In this document: one piece after another, positions 15,761 to 23,165 of the stretch
Numbering within the stretch: position 1 is the first letter of the stretch
How the letters are laid out: the number at the start of each line of letters is the position of its first letter
Source of the DNA: Pauljensenia sp902373545
GTDB taxonomy: Bacteria; Actinomycetota; Actinomycetes; Actinomycetales; Actinomycetaceae
DNA length: 64,000 nt
NCBI RefSeq assembly: GCF_041432775.1
Contig: NZ_JAPWAG010000002.1
Coordinates: 1 to 64,000 of the forward strand
Reading direction: 5' to 3'
Program-made: the position numbers and the translations under genes
The notes under the pieces: model-generated
The model's database searches: none
What the model saw: the letters and a program-made list of their open reading frames with translations, nothing else
What the model was told of the DNA's origin: nothing

Positions 15761-16963
15761 ATGGGTATCTCTCTTGTTTTTCTCCTTGTTGGACTTGTCG
15801 TGGGCGCTGCGCTCGGGTACGTGGGGGCGGTGGCGCGCCGCGCCTCGCAGCCGGGCGAGGACGTGGGCGCGTTGCGTGCGGAGGCCGCCCGGTGGCAGGC
15901 CCGCGCCGAGGAGCTGTCGCGTCGAGTCGAGTCGGCCGAGGCCCGCTCGGCCGTCGATGCGTCCGTGTTGCAGGCGCTCGCCCCGGTTCGCGTGCAGCTG
16001 GAGCAGATGACGGCGCGCGTCGACCAGATGGAGGCCACGCGCGCTCGCCAGCACGGCGCCCTCGCGGAGCAGCTGCGCGAGACCGCCCAGCGCGAGGCCG
16101 AGCTGGCCCGCACCACCGCCTCCCTGGAGGGGGCGCTGCGGTCGCGCAGCGCGCGCGGCACGTGGGGCGAGGTTGAGCTCGCCCGAATCCTGGAGGCCTC
16201 GGGGATGCTGCCGCACGTCGACTTCGCGGAACAACGCTCGATTGGTGCGCTCACTCAGGGACGAGGCCTGGGCGCAGAACGTGCTTCGTCTGACCGTGGA
16301 CGACCCGACGTGACAATTCACCTGCCCGGGCAGGGCTTCCTTGCTCTCGATGCGAAGGCTCCGATGGACGCGTACCTGCGCGCGTGCGATATCGAGGAGG
16401 GCGGCGAGATGGCGGAGGCTCGGCGACGTTCCGAGCTGGTGGCGCACGCGAAGGCACTGCGCTCTCACGTGGATGCGTTGGCCTCGCGAGAATACGCGCG
16501 GGCTCTCGGTTCCTCGCCCGAGCTGGTGATCCTCTTCGTCCCGTCGGAGGCGGCGCTGAGCGCCGCGCTGCGCGCGGATGCGGCGCTTTTGGACGACGCG
16601 ATGGCTCGCGGCGTGGCCCTGTGTTCCCCCGTCACGCTGCTAGCGGTGGCCCGCACGTGCGCGACCGCGTGGGCACGCACGAACATCAACGAGCAGGCCG
16701 ACGACATCATTGCGCTGGGCCGTGACCTGTACGAACGCCTCGGAGTCGTCGCCGGCCACATCGAAAACCTGGGCAAGAGCCTGGCCAAGAGCGTCGACTA
16801 CTACAACAAGGCGGTCTCCTCGATGGAAAACCGCCTCCTGTCCCGCGCGCGTTCCGTCACCGCTCTGGAGTCGGCCTCGAAGAAGCCCATGAAGGCCCCC
16901 GACATCGATCCGGACGCCGCCCAGGTCCGCGCCTTCACGAAGCCGGAGCTGACGGAGCAGTAA
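15761..16963 (+). CDS. rmuC: DNA recombination protein RmuC
   Basis: A 400-aa RmuC-family protein: an N-terminal membrane helix (ISLVFLLVGLVVGAALGYVG), a long coiled coil (about residues 40-130), then the conserved nuclease-like core GTWGEVELARILE, RPDVTIHLPGQGFLALDAKA and NEQADDIIALGRDLYERLGV. RmuC limits inversions at short inverted repeats in E. coli and belongs to the PD-(D/E)XK superfamily. The start at 15761 places the membrane helix first. It is divergent from the helicase gene and its last 29 nt overlap the end of mcrC on the other strand. RmuC is usually housekeeping, so its place between defence genes is notable. Confidence 0.88.
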   Translation: MGISLVFLLVGLVVGAALGYVGAVARRASQPGEDVGALRAEAARWQARAEELSRRVESAEARSAVDASVLQALAPVRVQLEQMTARVDQMEATRARQHGALAEQLRETAQREAELARTTASLEGALRSRSARGTWGEVELARILEASGMLPHVDFAEQRSIGALTQGRGLGAERASSDRGRPDVTIHLPGQGFLALDAKAPMDAYLRACDIEEGGEMAEARRRSELVAHAKALRSHVDALASREYARALGSSPELVILFVPSEAALSAALRADAALLDDAMARGVALCSPVTLLAVARTCATAWARTNINEQADDIIALGRDLYERLGVVAGHIENLGKSLAKSVDYYNKAVSSMENRLLSRARSVTALESASKKPMKAPDIDPDAAQVRAFTKPELTEQ

Positions 16964-17990
16964 TCGTATCGGCGATAGTATCCAACTGAGCGCGGATCTC
17001 CTCGAAGGGACGGTCCACGTCGAGCGTCGTCGCGCTGATTCGGTTGCCGCTCATGCGGTAGGTGGCGTCGGGTTGGATGTCCTCGTCGGTCGCAGCGTAG
17101 AGGAGCATGCCTGAAACCTCGACGCTCTCCCCCGCGCGCTCGAAGGCGATCTGCTTGTTCTTCACGTACGCGAAGATCTGGTACAGGTTCGCCGAATGCA
17201 CGGTCCTCTTGTCGAAGTTGCTCTGCATCGTGGACGTGTAGTACTTCGCATCGATGATGAGCACGCGGCCGCGAGCGCTCAGCGTGATGTCGCTTCGCAT
17301 GGCGGGCAGACCGTCCGCGACGCCGTCATCGAGCGCCCAGTCGATGAACGAGGCGCTGGCATTCAAACGTGGATGTTCCCGGCGGTAGTACTCGAGGATG
17401 AACTTCTCGTAGAGGCGGCTCATGCGCTGCTCGTCGAAGAAATCCATCATGCGCGTGGTGCCGTCGCTCTGAGTCTGGAGCAGCCCCTTGACGACGAGCC
17501 AGCACACCGCCATCAGCATGCGGTACGTGCGATTGTTGCGGTCGTATCGCATGTTCCAGTCGACGGTGTGCAGGTCGATCTCGCGCACGTCCGCGAAGTA
17601 CACCATGAGCTTCTTCAGGCTCTTCTTGCGCGCCCGTGAGATGTCCGAGCGCACAAGCAGCGCGGCAGTCGCCTTGATGATGCGGTTCATCGTCGTGTCG
17701 ACGCTGAGCTCGTCGTAGGAGCACACCAGCTGGCGGCGCCAAATCGCCTGCGATTTCACGGACTCGGTGACCTTGATTGTGCCGCGCAGGGAGGAACGGG
17801 CCTCGGTCCGGTTCACGTACTCCTGCCCAAGGCCTCGTTTGAGTTGCAGGGACACGCCCCGCTCGAGGATGGCGGCGCACAGCTCGGCCGCGTTCTCGAA
17901 GTCCTCCGTGGCCACGGCACGGTAGCCCTGCTCGCGTAGCGCCGAGAAGGCGTAGGCGAGCATGTGGAAGACGTTGCGGACGCGGATCAC
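16935..17990 (-). CDS. mcrC: McrC, nuclease subunit of a modification-dependent restriction system
   Basis: A 351-aa protein starting VIRVRNVFHMLAYAFSALRE. It has the McrC order: an N-terminal region with SSLRGTIKVTESVKSQAIWR, a central helical part, and a PD-(D/E)XK core MRSDITLS...VLIIDAKYY (D234, D248, K250), then LYQIFAYVKNK. McrC binds the McrB ring and cuts DNA. GTG 17990 overlaps the mcrB stop as GTGA, giving tight coupling; the longer reading frame upstream is a shadow of mcrB. Length is normal and all catalytic residues are present, so the subunit looks intact. Confidence 0.9.
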   Translation of the reverse strand: MIRVRNVFHMLAYAFSALREQGYRAVATEDFENAAELCAAILERGVSLQLKRGLGQEYVNRTEARSSLRGTIKVTESVKSQAIWRRQLVCSYDELSVDTTMNRIIKATAALLVRSDISRARKKSLKKLMVYFADVREIDLHTVDWNMRYDRNNRTYRMLMAVCWLVVKGLLQTQSDGTTRMMDFFDEQRMSRLYEKFILEYYRREHPRLNASASFIDWALDDGVADGLPAMRSDITLSARGRVLIIDAKYYTSTMQSNFDKRTVHSANLYQIFAYVKNKQIAFERAGESVEVSGMLLYAATDEDIQPDATYRMSGNRISATTLDVDRPFEEIRAQLDTIADTITAPSAPAS

Positions 17991-20170
17991 CGCAGCGACC
18001 TGCGCAGCCTGTCGCTCCATTCGCGGACCTTGCCAGGCTCGTCGAACCAGTATTCTTTGAGCATCGGGATGAGCTCGTAGTCCACGATCGAGGCCAGGGC
18101 CGCGTCGGTGCAGGTATCGGCGTCCATGTTGCAAAAGTAGCTGTGTCCAATGCAGAAACCTTCGCCGAGCGACTCATCCTCGGCGATCACGCGGTTGAGG
18201 GATTCCACCTCACGGACCAATGCCTCGAACCTCGGATTAACGAGGCCGACGCGGTAGGCACGGAAGCCCTCGGAGTCGAAGGCGGGACTCAGTTCCACGA
18301 AAGCGAAGCGGCGTCGCAGCGCGTAGTCGAGCATCGCGAGGCTACGGTCTGCCGTGTTCATCATGCCGATAATGTGGACGTTGCGGGGAACGTAGAAGAG
18401 CTCACGCGAATAGAGGAGCTGGAGCTTATTCTTCGGTCCGCGTTTATCACTCTCGATGAGCATGAACAGCTCGCCAAAGATCTTGGAGAGGTTTCCACGG
18501 TTGATCTCGTCAATGACGAAGAAGTAGGCGTTCTCCTCGTCCTCGGCAGCCTTCTTACAGAACGAGTAAAAGGCCCCCTTCACCAGCTCGAATCCCGCAC
18601 CAGAGGGGCGATACCCCTCAATGAAGTCCTCGTAGGAGTAGCTCTGGTGGAATTGGACCAGCATGACCCGCGAGGCGTCCTTGACGCCCATCATCGAGTA
18701 GGCGAGGCGTTTGGCGGCGAAGGTCTTACCCACGCCGGGTGCGCCCTGCAGGATAATGTTCTTCTTGGCGCGCAAGACGCCCACGGTTGCGTCATAGCGT
18801 TCCTCGTCCATGAAGACCTCGTCGAGGAATTGTTCGGAGGAATACTCCGGGAAGACCGGCAGCGTTTCCTCATTGGCAACTGATTCTTCATCCTCGCCGT
18901 CATCGAAGAAGGCATCAATGCGCGCCAGCAGATCGGGGTAGTCAGTGATCTCAGTGAGGGTCTTCATGGGGAACTGCTGATCACTTCGCCAGCTTCCCCG
19001 ACGCTTCCACGACACGTTGCGCAGGTGCGGGTACTCGCCCCCTTCCGGGTCATAGACGTAGTCGCCCGTAACGACGCCGCGGCCGAGAATCTCCTTGAGG
19101 CCTCGTTTGACGAAAATGACGTCTCCCGGCTTGATCTCGTTCGCGAACTGCCAGACCGCCCGGGCCGAATTCGTCTGCGATGTATTGTCGTCGCGAGTGT
19201 CGAGTAGCCGTTGGCGCATGTCCTCCTTGGTGGCGTACTCGCTCAGATCACCGAGTTGGTGCCACCCCAGCCCCATCACGCCGCGTTGATAGAACTCTTC
19301 CCACATACAGGCTCCCCGGCCGGGGGCGTAGAGCCAGTAGCGCACGGTCTGCACGTCAGCGTCGCCGAGGGCGGCGGCCTGAACGACCTCTTCCTTCTCC
19401 TTGCCAGCTTCCTTCGTCTCACGGTTGACCTGTTCAGAAACTCGCCACGCGCATGCTGACAACTCCGGGAAAGTCGTGTAGTCGTAGGTGCCGGAGGACA
19501 TGGCATCGAGAACACGGTCGCGCAGCGCCAGATAGGCGAAGGCCCCGGGAGGCGATGCGAGCTGGGAAACCTCGGCGTTCACGTCCGGGGGCATACGATC
19601 GGGAAGGCTGAGGAACCAACGATCCCGCGAGCTCAGGTTAACGTAGGCATACGGACGCACCCAGAAAAGGCCCATCGTGACGTTCCAGCTGGCGTTACGT
19701 TGTTTGAGAACGGCATCGTACGCGTGACAAAATGCCGCCCCTGTCTGCTCTGTCGGCCGGTCCGCGTAGGCCAAAGCGACCGTGAACAGGTCCCAGAGTC
19801 TCTCAATATCGCCCTCGCCCCGACGCGCCTGGTCGTAGAGAGTCGCATTGATATTGAGTAGCGTAGGGACGCCGACGAAATCATCGTGCAGCGGGGCGTG
19901 CACGCCGAGGGCTCCACCGATTCCCCGGGCAACCGTCCAACGTTTGGCCGTAGCGAGGCCGCGATTGAAGAGGCCGTAGACCGTAAAAGGATCAATATCC
20001 GTCGGAATACCGCCGGAGTCAAGCGTCGGCAGGTCCATACCGAATTCGGCGTAGACATGCTGCAACGTCGCAATAAGAGCCTGCCGATCATCCTTGAAGG
20101 CAAGCAGTTTGTCCGCTAGTTCCATGAAAAAGCGCGGCCATGAGTACTGACTATCCATCGTCATGGCCAC
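17987..20170 (-). CDS. mcrB: McrB, AAA+ GTPase subunit with EVE-like reader domain
   Basis: A 727-aa protein. Residues 1-260 form a helical N-terminal region of unknown role. Residues about 275-400 look like an EVE/PUA-type base-reading domain (YWLYAPGRGACMWEEFYQRG, then KPGDVIFVKRGLKEILGRGV), which would recognise modified bases. Residues 465-727 are the McrB AAA+ motor: Walker A GAPGVGKT (476-483), Walker B FFVIDEINRGN (550-560) and the McrB signature MNTADRS (604-610). It assembles with McrC to translocate and cleave modified phage DNA. Start is uncertain: GTG 20170, ATG 20164 or ATG 20158 are in frame with only a weak GGGTAGGG ahead. Confidence 0.9.
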   Translation of the reverse strand: MAMTMDSQYSWPRFFMELADKLLAFKDDRQALIATLQHVYAEFGMDLPTLDSGGIPTDIDPFTVYGLFNRGLATAKRWTVARGIGGALGVHAPLHDDFVGVPTLLNINATLYDQARRGEGDIERLWDLFTVALAYADRPTEQTGAAFCHAYDAVLKQRNASWNVTMGLFWVRPYAYVNLSSRDRWFLSLPDRMPPDVNAEVSQLASPPGAFAYLALRDRVLDAMSSGTYDYTTFPELSACAWRVSEQVNRETKEAGKEKEEVVQAAALGDADVQTVRYWLYAPGRGACMWEEFYQRGVMGLGWHQLGDLSEYATKEDMRQRLLDTRDDNTSQTNSARAVWQFANEIKPGDVIFVKRGLKEILGRGVVTGDYVYDPEGGEYPHLRNVSWKRRGSWRSDQQFPMKTLTEITDYPDLLARIDAFFDDGEDEESVANEETLPVFPEYSSEQFLDEVFMDEERYDATVGVLRAKKNIILQGAPGVGKTFAAKRLAYSMMGVKDASRVMLVQFHQSYSYEDFIEGYRPSGAGFELVKGAFYSFCKKAAEDEENAYFFVIDEINRGNLSKIFGELFMLIESDKRGPKNKLQLLYSRELFYVPRNVHIIGMMNTADRSLAMLDYALRRRFAFVELSPAFDSEGFRAYRVGLVNPRFEALVREVESLNRVIAEDESLGEGFCIGHSYFCNMDADTCTDAALASIVDYELIPMLKEYWFDEPGKVREWSDRLRRSLR

Positions 20171-20216
20171 ACCCTACCACCCAGGTGATCGGCGACACGA
20201 TTCATACGCGTACTCA

Positions 20217-20260
20217 CCCGACAGCAAAGCCGAGCCACGCTCACGCGCCCCGGCCTCGTC
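20217..20260 (-). terminator. Weak hairpin after vapC with the dispersed motif
   Basis: On the minus strand GACGAGGCCGGGGC (20260-20247) is followed by GGCTCGGCTTTGCTGT. The stem is imperfect (GCCG with CGGC) and ends in CTTTGCT, as in the two stronger relatives after higA and ychF. Confidence 0.4.
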
Positions 20261-20272
20261 AGTGCGCACTCC

Positions 20273-20644
20273 TCAGTCAAGCTCCGCCAACACGCCCACG
20301 TCACGCGCGGCCTGACGCAGGCGCTTATCGCGCGTCCACAGTGACACGCCGGGGGTTACGACAGCACTTGCCAGGAGCGCCACGTCGACAGCACTGAGCC
20401 CCCTGCCCCACAGCCGCCGCTCCTCGACGAGATGCCGGACCCCCTGATCGTCGACGTTGCGGACAATCATGAGGCGCTCAAGCATTTTCAAAAAGAACGA
20501 CCGATTCTTGAGGTTCCCCAACGCGAGTTCAGTGATGACACTCTGATGTATGCACACTTGGTCGCGCTCGAGCAGATCGACCAGAACCGGCTCAGTTTTC
20601 CGCAGGTGATCGATCCAGATGCTCGTGTCAACGAGGACTCTCAT
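20273..20644 (-). CDS. vapC: VapC-type PIN-domain toxin
   Basis: A 123-aa PIN-domain RNase. The acidic residues are in place: MRVLVDTSIWIDHLR (D6), SVITELALG (E39), GLSAVDVALLASA (D86) and SLWTRDKRL (D104). Proteins of this family cleave tRNA or rRNA when the antitoxin is lost. The ATG overlaps the vapB stop as ATGA. Length is normal for the family, so the toxin appears intact. It sits directly upstream of the mcrBC operon start (20170) in the same orientation, about 100 nt away. Confidence 0.9.
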   Translation of the reverse strand: MRVLVDTSIWIDHLRKTEPVLVDLLERDQVCIHQSVITELALGNLKNRSFFLKMLERLMIVRNVDDQGVRHLVEERRLWGRGLSAVDVALLASAVVTPGVSLWTRDKRLRQAARDVGVLAELD

Positions 20645-20835
20645 GCGCGCTGCCGACTCCGCGGGGCAGCCTCCGCCGCCGAATCACTGCCGCCGAGCGC
20701 AGCGAGCTGCCGACCGCTCTCAATGCGAACGAGGAGCTCTACCGCATCCCTGATTAAAGCGGATCGTTCTCTAATCCCGGTCAGCTCCTCGGCCCGCGCG
20801 AGCAGGTCGTCATCGAGTGTCACAGTGGTTCTCAT
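20641..20835 (-). CDS. vapB: VapB-type antitoxin
   Basis: A 64-aa ribbon-helix-helix antitoxin: MRTTVTLDDDLLARAEELTG, then RERSALIRDAVELLVRIESG, followed by a short basic tail. Start chosen at 20835 because TGGAGG lies 5 nt upstream; the in-frame ATG four codons earlier would overlap that site. Pairs with vapC by an ATGA overlap. It should bind the palindrome at 20865-20897 to repress the operon. Confidence 0.85.
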   Translation of the reverse strand: MRTTVTLDDDLLARAEELTGIRERSALIRDAVELLVRIESGRQLAALGGSDSAAEAAPRSRQRA

Positions 20836-20851
20836 GGCTACCTCCACATTC

Positions 20852-20897
20852 AGGATAGCATCACGAGCATCATCATTTGATTCGACTATTGATGCTC
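20852..20897 (-). promoter_or_regulatory. vapBC promoter and operator
   Basis: Minus-strand extended -10 TGC-TATCCT (20860-20852) with an 8-bp inverted repeat, GAGCATCA...TGATGCTC (20865-20897), just upstream over the -35 region. This is the expected layout for autoregulation. Confidence 0.55.
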
Positions 20898-20931
20898 GCT
20901 CACGCTCACGTGTCCTCTGCCCAACAGCAAA

Positions 20932-20959
20932 GCCGGGCCACGCCCTCGCGCGACCCGGC
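20932..20959 (-). terminator. Terminator after higA
   Basis: Minus strand GCCGGG...CCCGGC hairpin ending in CTTTGCT. A 28-nt core is shared exactly with 21958-21985. Confidence 0.6.
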
Positions 20960-20984
20960 TAGCGCCTCGTAAGGTCGAGGAAAT

Positions 20985-21293
20985 TTAGGCAACCTCCACC
21001 GTCACAAGGGGAACGATCCCACTCAGCGTATCCCCCAGTGCATCTTCGGCGCGATCGAGCTCATAGCGCATCTGCAGCTTCATCCAGAACCCCGGGGTCG
21101 TACCAAAGTAGCGGGAGAGACGCATCGCCGTATCAGCCGTAATCCCGCGCTTCCCGTGGACGATTTCATTGATACGACGGGGCGGAACACCGATAGCAAC
21201 GGCAAGCTTGTGCTGCGTAATTCCGAAGCCCTCGATGAAGTCCACCATGAGGACTTCGCCCGGGTGAATCGGAGCAATTTTAGTGGCAGTCAA
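20985..21293 (-). CDS. higA: HigA-family antitoxin, orphan
   Basis: A 102-aa XRE-type helix-turn-helix protein: TATKIAPIHPGEVLMVDFIE, GITQHKLAVAIGVPPRRINEIV, GKRGITADTAMRLSRYFGTT, FWMKLQMRYELDRAED. It is the HigA/VapI pattern. TTG 21293 is the best start because AAGGGGG lies 8 nt before it and the product then begins like other family members; the longer reading has no support. HigA normally follows a RelE-like HigB toxin, but no such ORF precedes it, so it is an orphan antitoxin or the remnant of a lost module. Confidence 0.78.
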   Translation of the reverse strand: MTATKIAPIHPGEVLMVDFIEGFGITQHKLAVAIGVPPRRINEIVHGKRGITADTAMRLSRYFGTTPGFWMKLQMRYELDRAEDALGDTLSGIVPLVTVEVA

Positions 21294-21452
21294 CGATCTC
21301 ACCCCCTTCTGGACCAGCGTCGCCAAGACTGCCATCCATCGCGACTGCGCTTGAAAAGGCACCGCCGTTGAACGGAGCACCTTTGGTTCTCTACAACCCA
21401 GTGCTACCATTCTACTAACCGCGTTGGGCTTGGACCGGCGCAGTCTACTACG

Positions 21453-21481
21453 GGGATCCTCGCCATCACGGCGAGGATCCC
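21453..21481. terminator. 12-bp hairpin of unknown owner
   Basis: GGGATCCTCGCC and GGCGAGGATCCC pair around ATCAC. It lies in the non-coding stretch 21294-22006 with no clear upstream gene on either strand and no T tract. Confidence 0.45.
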
Positions 21482-21660
21482 TTGGTATACCCGTTCGCGC
21501 AGTGCGAGTTAAATCTAGAGGACACAACGTGTCGCCGACAGGCCAGTTCTCATCGCATTGGCACGGAACAATTGGCACGTGAGACGGTATAAGCGAGCGA
21601 ATATGTCCCCGCGGCGCTCGCCTCGATTTCTGCACTGAGCACACCGGCAGCGCGGCCCGA

Positions 21661-21840
21661 TGGGTGGCAGCGTTAACCCCTCAATGCGCAGCTAAACCCT
21701 ACACGTGGAGCATGGGCACCCCCGCCCACACTGCCACCCATGGGGTTAACGTGCGCATCGAAGGCCCCAGGCCCCCACCCATGGGGTTAACGTGCACATC
21801 GAAGGGCCCAGACTCCCACCCATGGGGCCAATCACGCCTC
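21661..21840. repeat. 41-nt tandem repeat with GGGGTTAAC cores
   Basis: CCCATGGGGTTAACGTGC and the following (G/A)CATCGAAGG recur at 41-nt spacing (ATGGGG at 21740, 21781 and, shortened, 21822). An inverted GTTAACCCC lies at 21672-21680. The core matches the 113-bp repeats near 1.67 and 2.03 kb. Confidence 0.75.
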
Positions 21841-21848
21841 CCGCCTTG

Positions 21849-21921
21849 CCCAAAATGCAGTCCACTTCGCCCAAATCGGGCCATTTTCGGGAATTTTTAC
21901 CGAAGTGGACTGCGGTTTGGG
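21849..21921. repeat. 21-bp inverted repeat with 31-nt loop
   Basis: CCCAAAATGCAGTCCACTTC(G) at 21849-21869 is matched in inverse by 21901-21921 with 19 of 21 positions; the innermost 13 bp are perfect. The AT-rich loop holds CGGGAATTTTT. It is non-coding and may be an RNA hairpin or a small inverted-repeat element. Confidence 0.75.
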
Positions 21922-21957
21922 ACAGGAGACCGGTGACAACACCGCACCAACAGCGAA

Positions 21958-21985
21958 GCCGGGCCACGCCCTCGCGCGACCCGGC
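21958..21985 (-). terminator. Terminator after ychF
   Basis: Same hairpin sequence as after higA (GCCGGGTCGCGCGAGGGCGT then GGCCCGGC on the minus strand), 22 nt past the ychF stop. Confidence 0.65.
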
Positions 21986-22006
21986 CACTGCCTCGTAGAA
22001 GTAAAC

Positions 22007-23089
22007 TCAGACGTTGAAGCGGAACTCCACGACGTCACCGTCGTGCATGACGTAGTCCTTGCCTTCCATGCGGACCTTGCCGGCGGCCTTCGCGGCGGCC
22101 ATGGAGCCGGCCTCGACCAGGTCGTCGTAGGAGACGACCTCGGCCTTGATGAAGCCCTTCTCGAAGTCCGTGTGGATGACGCCGGCGGCCTTGGGGGCGG
22201 TGTCGCCCTTGTGGATCGTCCAGGCGCGCGCTTCCTTCTCGCCGGCGGTGAGGTATGTCTGCAGGCCGAGGGTGTCGAAGCCGACGCGGGCCAGCTTGTC
22301 CAGGCCGGACTCATCCTGGCCGGATTCGGCGAGCATCTCGCGGGCATCCTCGTCGTCCAGTTCGACCAGCTCGGCTTCGAACTGGGCGTCCAGGAAGATG
22401 GCCTCGGCGGGCGCGACGAGGGCGCGCAGCTCGTCCTTCATCTCCTCGTTGTCCATCTCGGCGGCGTCCATGTTGAACACGAAGATGAAGGGCTTGGAGG
22501 TCATGAGCTGGAAGGAACGCAGCGCGTCCTGGTCCAGCTTGGCGCCCTCGGGGCCGGACAGCAGCTCGCCGCGCTCCAGCAGGTCGAGGGCCGCCCGCGC
22601 GGTCTCAAGGACGATCGGCTCGGTCTTCTTGCCGCGCACCTCCTTCTCGAGGCGCGGAATCTGCTTCTCGATCGTCTGCATGTCGGCGAGGATCAGCTCG
22701 GTCTTGATGGTCTCAATGTCCGAGGCCGGGTCCACCTTGCCGTCGACGTGCACGACGTCGGGGTCGGAGAAGGCACGCGTGACCTGGCAGATCGCGTCGG
22801 CCTCGCGGATGTTGGCGAGGAACTGGTTACCCAGGCCCTCACCCTCGGAGGCGCCGCGCACGATGCCGGCGATGTCCACGAAGGACACGGTGGCGGGCAG
22901 GATGCGCTGGGAGCCGAAGATCTCCGCGAGCTTGTTCAGGCGCGGGTCGGGCAGGGGGACGACGCCGACGTTGGGCTCGATGGTCGCGAAGGGGTAGTTC
23001 GCGGCGAGCACGGTCGCGCGGGTCAGGGCGTTGAACAGGGTGGACTTGCCAACGTTGGGCAGTCCGGCGATACCGATAGTAAGAGACAC
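22007..23089 (-). CDS. ychF: Redox-regulated ATPase / ribosome-binding YchF
   Basis: A 360-aa Obg-family P-loop protein: Walker A GLPNVGKSTLFNALT (8-22), NYPFATIEPNVG (switch I), DIAGIV (G3, in SFVDIAGIVRGASEGEG), a coiled-coil domain (about 130-200) with the altered G4 motif FVFNMD that favours ATP, and a C-terminal TGS domain (QTYLTAGEKEARAWTIHKGD, HTDFEKGFIKAEV). YchF associates with ribosomes and acts as a negative regulator of oxidative stress responses. GTG start with GGATGGGGG upstream. Single-gene unit. Confidence 0.95.
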   Translation of the reverse strand: MSLTIGIAGLPNVGKSTLFNALTRATVLAANYPFATIEPNVGVVPLPDPRLNKLAEIFGSQRILPATVSFVDIAGIVRGASEGEGLGNQFLANIREADAICQVTRAFSDPDVVHVDGKVDPASDIETIKTELILADMQTIEKQIPRLEKEVRGKKTEPIVLETARAALDLLERGELLSGPEGAKLDQDALRSFQLMTSKPFIFVFNMDAAEMDNEEMKDELRALVAPAEAIFLDAQFEAELVELDDEDAREMLAESGQDESGLDKLARVGFDTLGLQTYLTAGEKEARAWTIHKGDTAPKAAGVIHTDFEKGFIKAEVVSYDDLVEAGSMAAAKAAGKVRMEGKDYVMHDGDVVEFRFNV

Positions 23090-23165
23090 GCCCCCATCCT
23101 ATCGGAGCGGGCCCGGCGGCGTTGCTCCCACGCGCCACGTCACGCCGACGCGCGGGGCGCTCGGC

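Noticed and set aside
21294..21644. N-terminal extension of the HigA frame, or a hidden HigB toxin
   Set aside because: The extension lacks RelE-type motifs and contains the 12-bp hairpin; the other frames show no suitable ORF.
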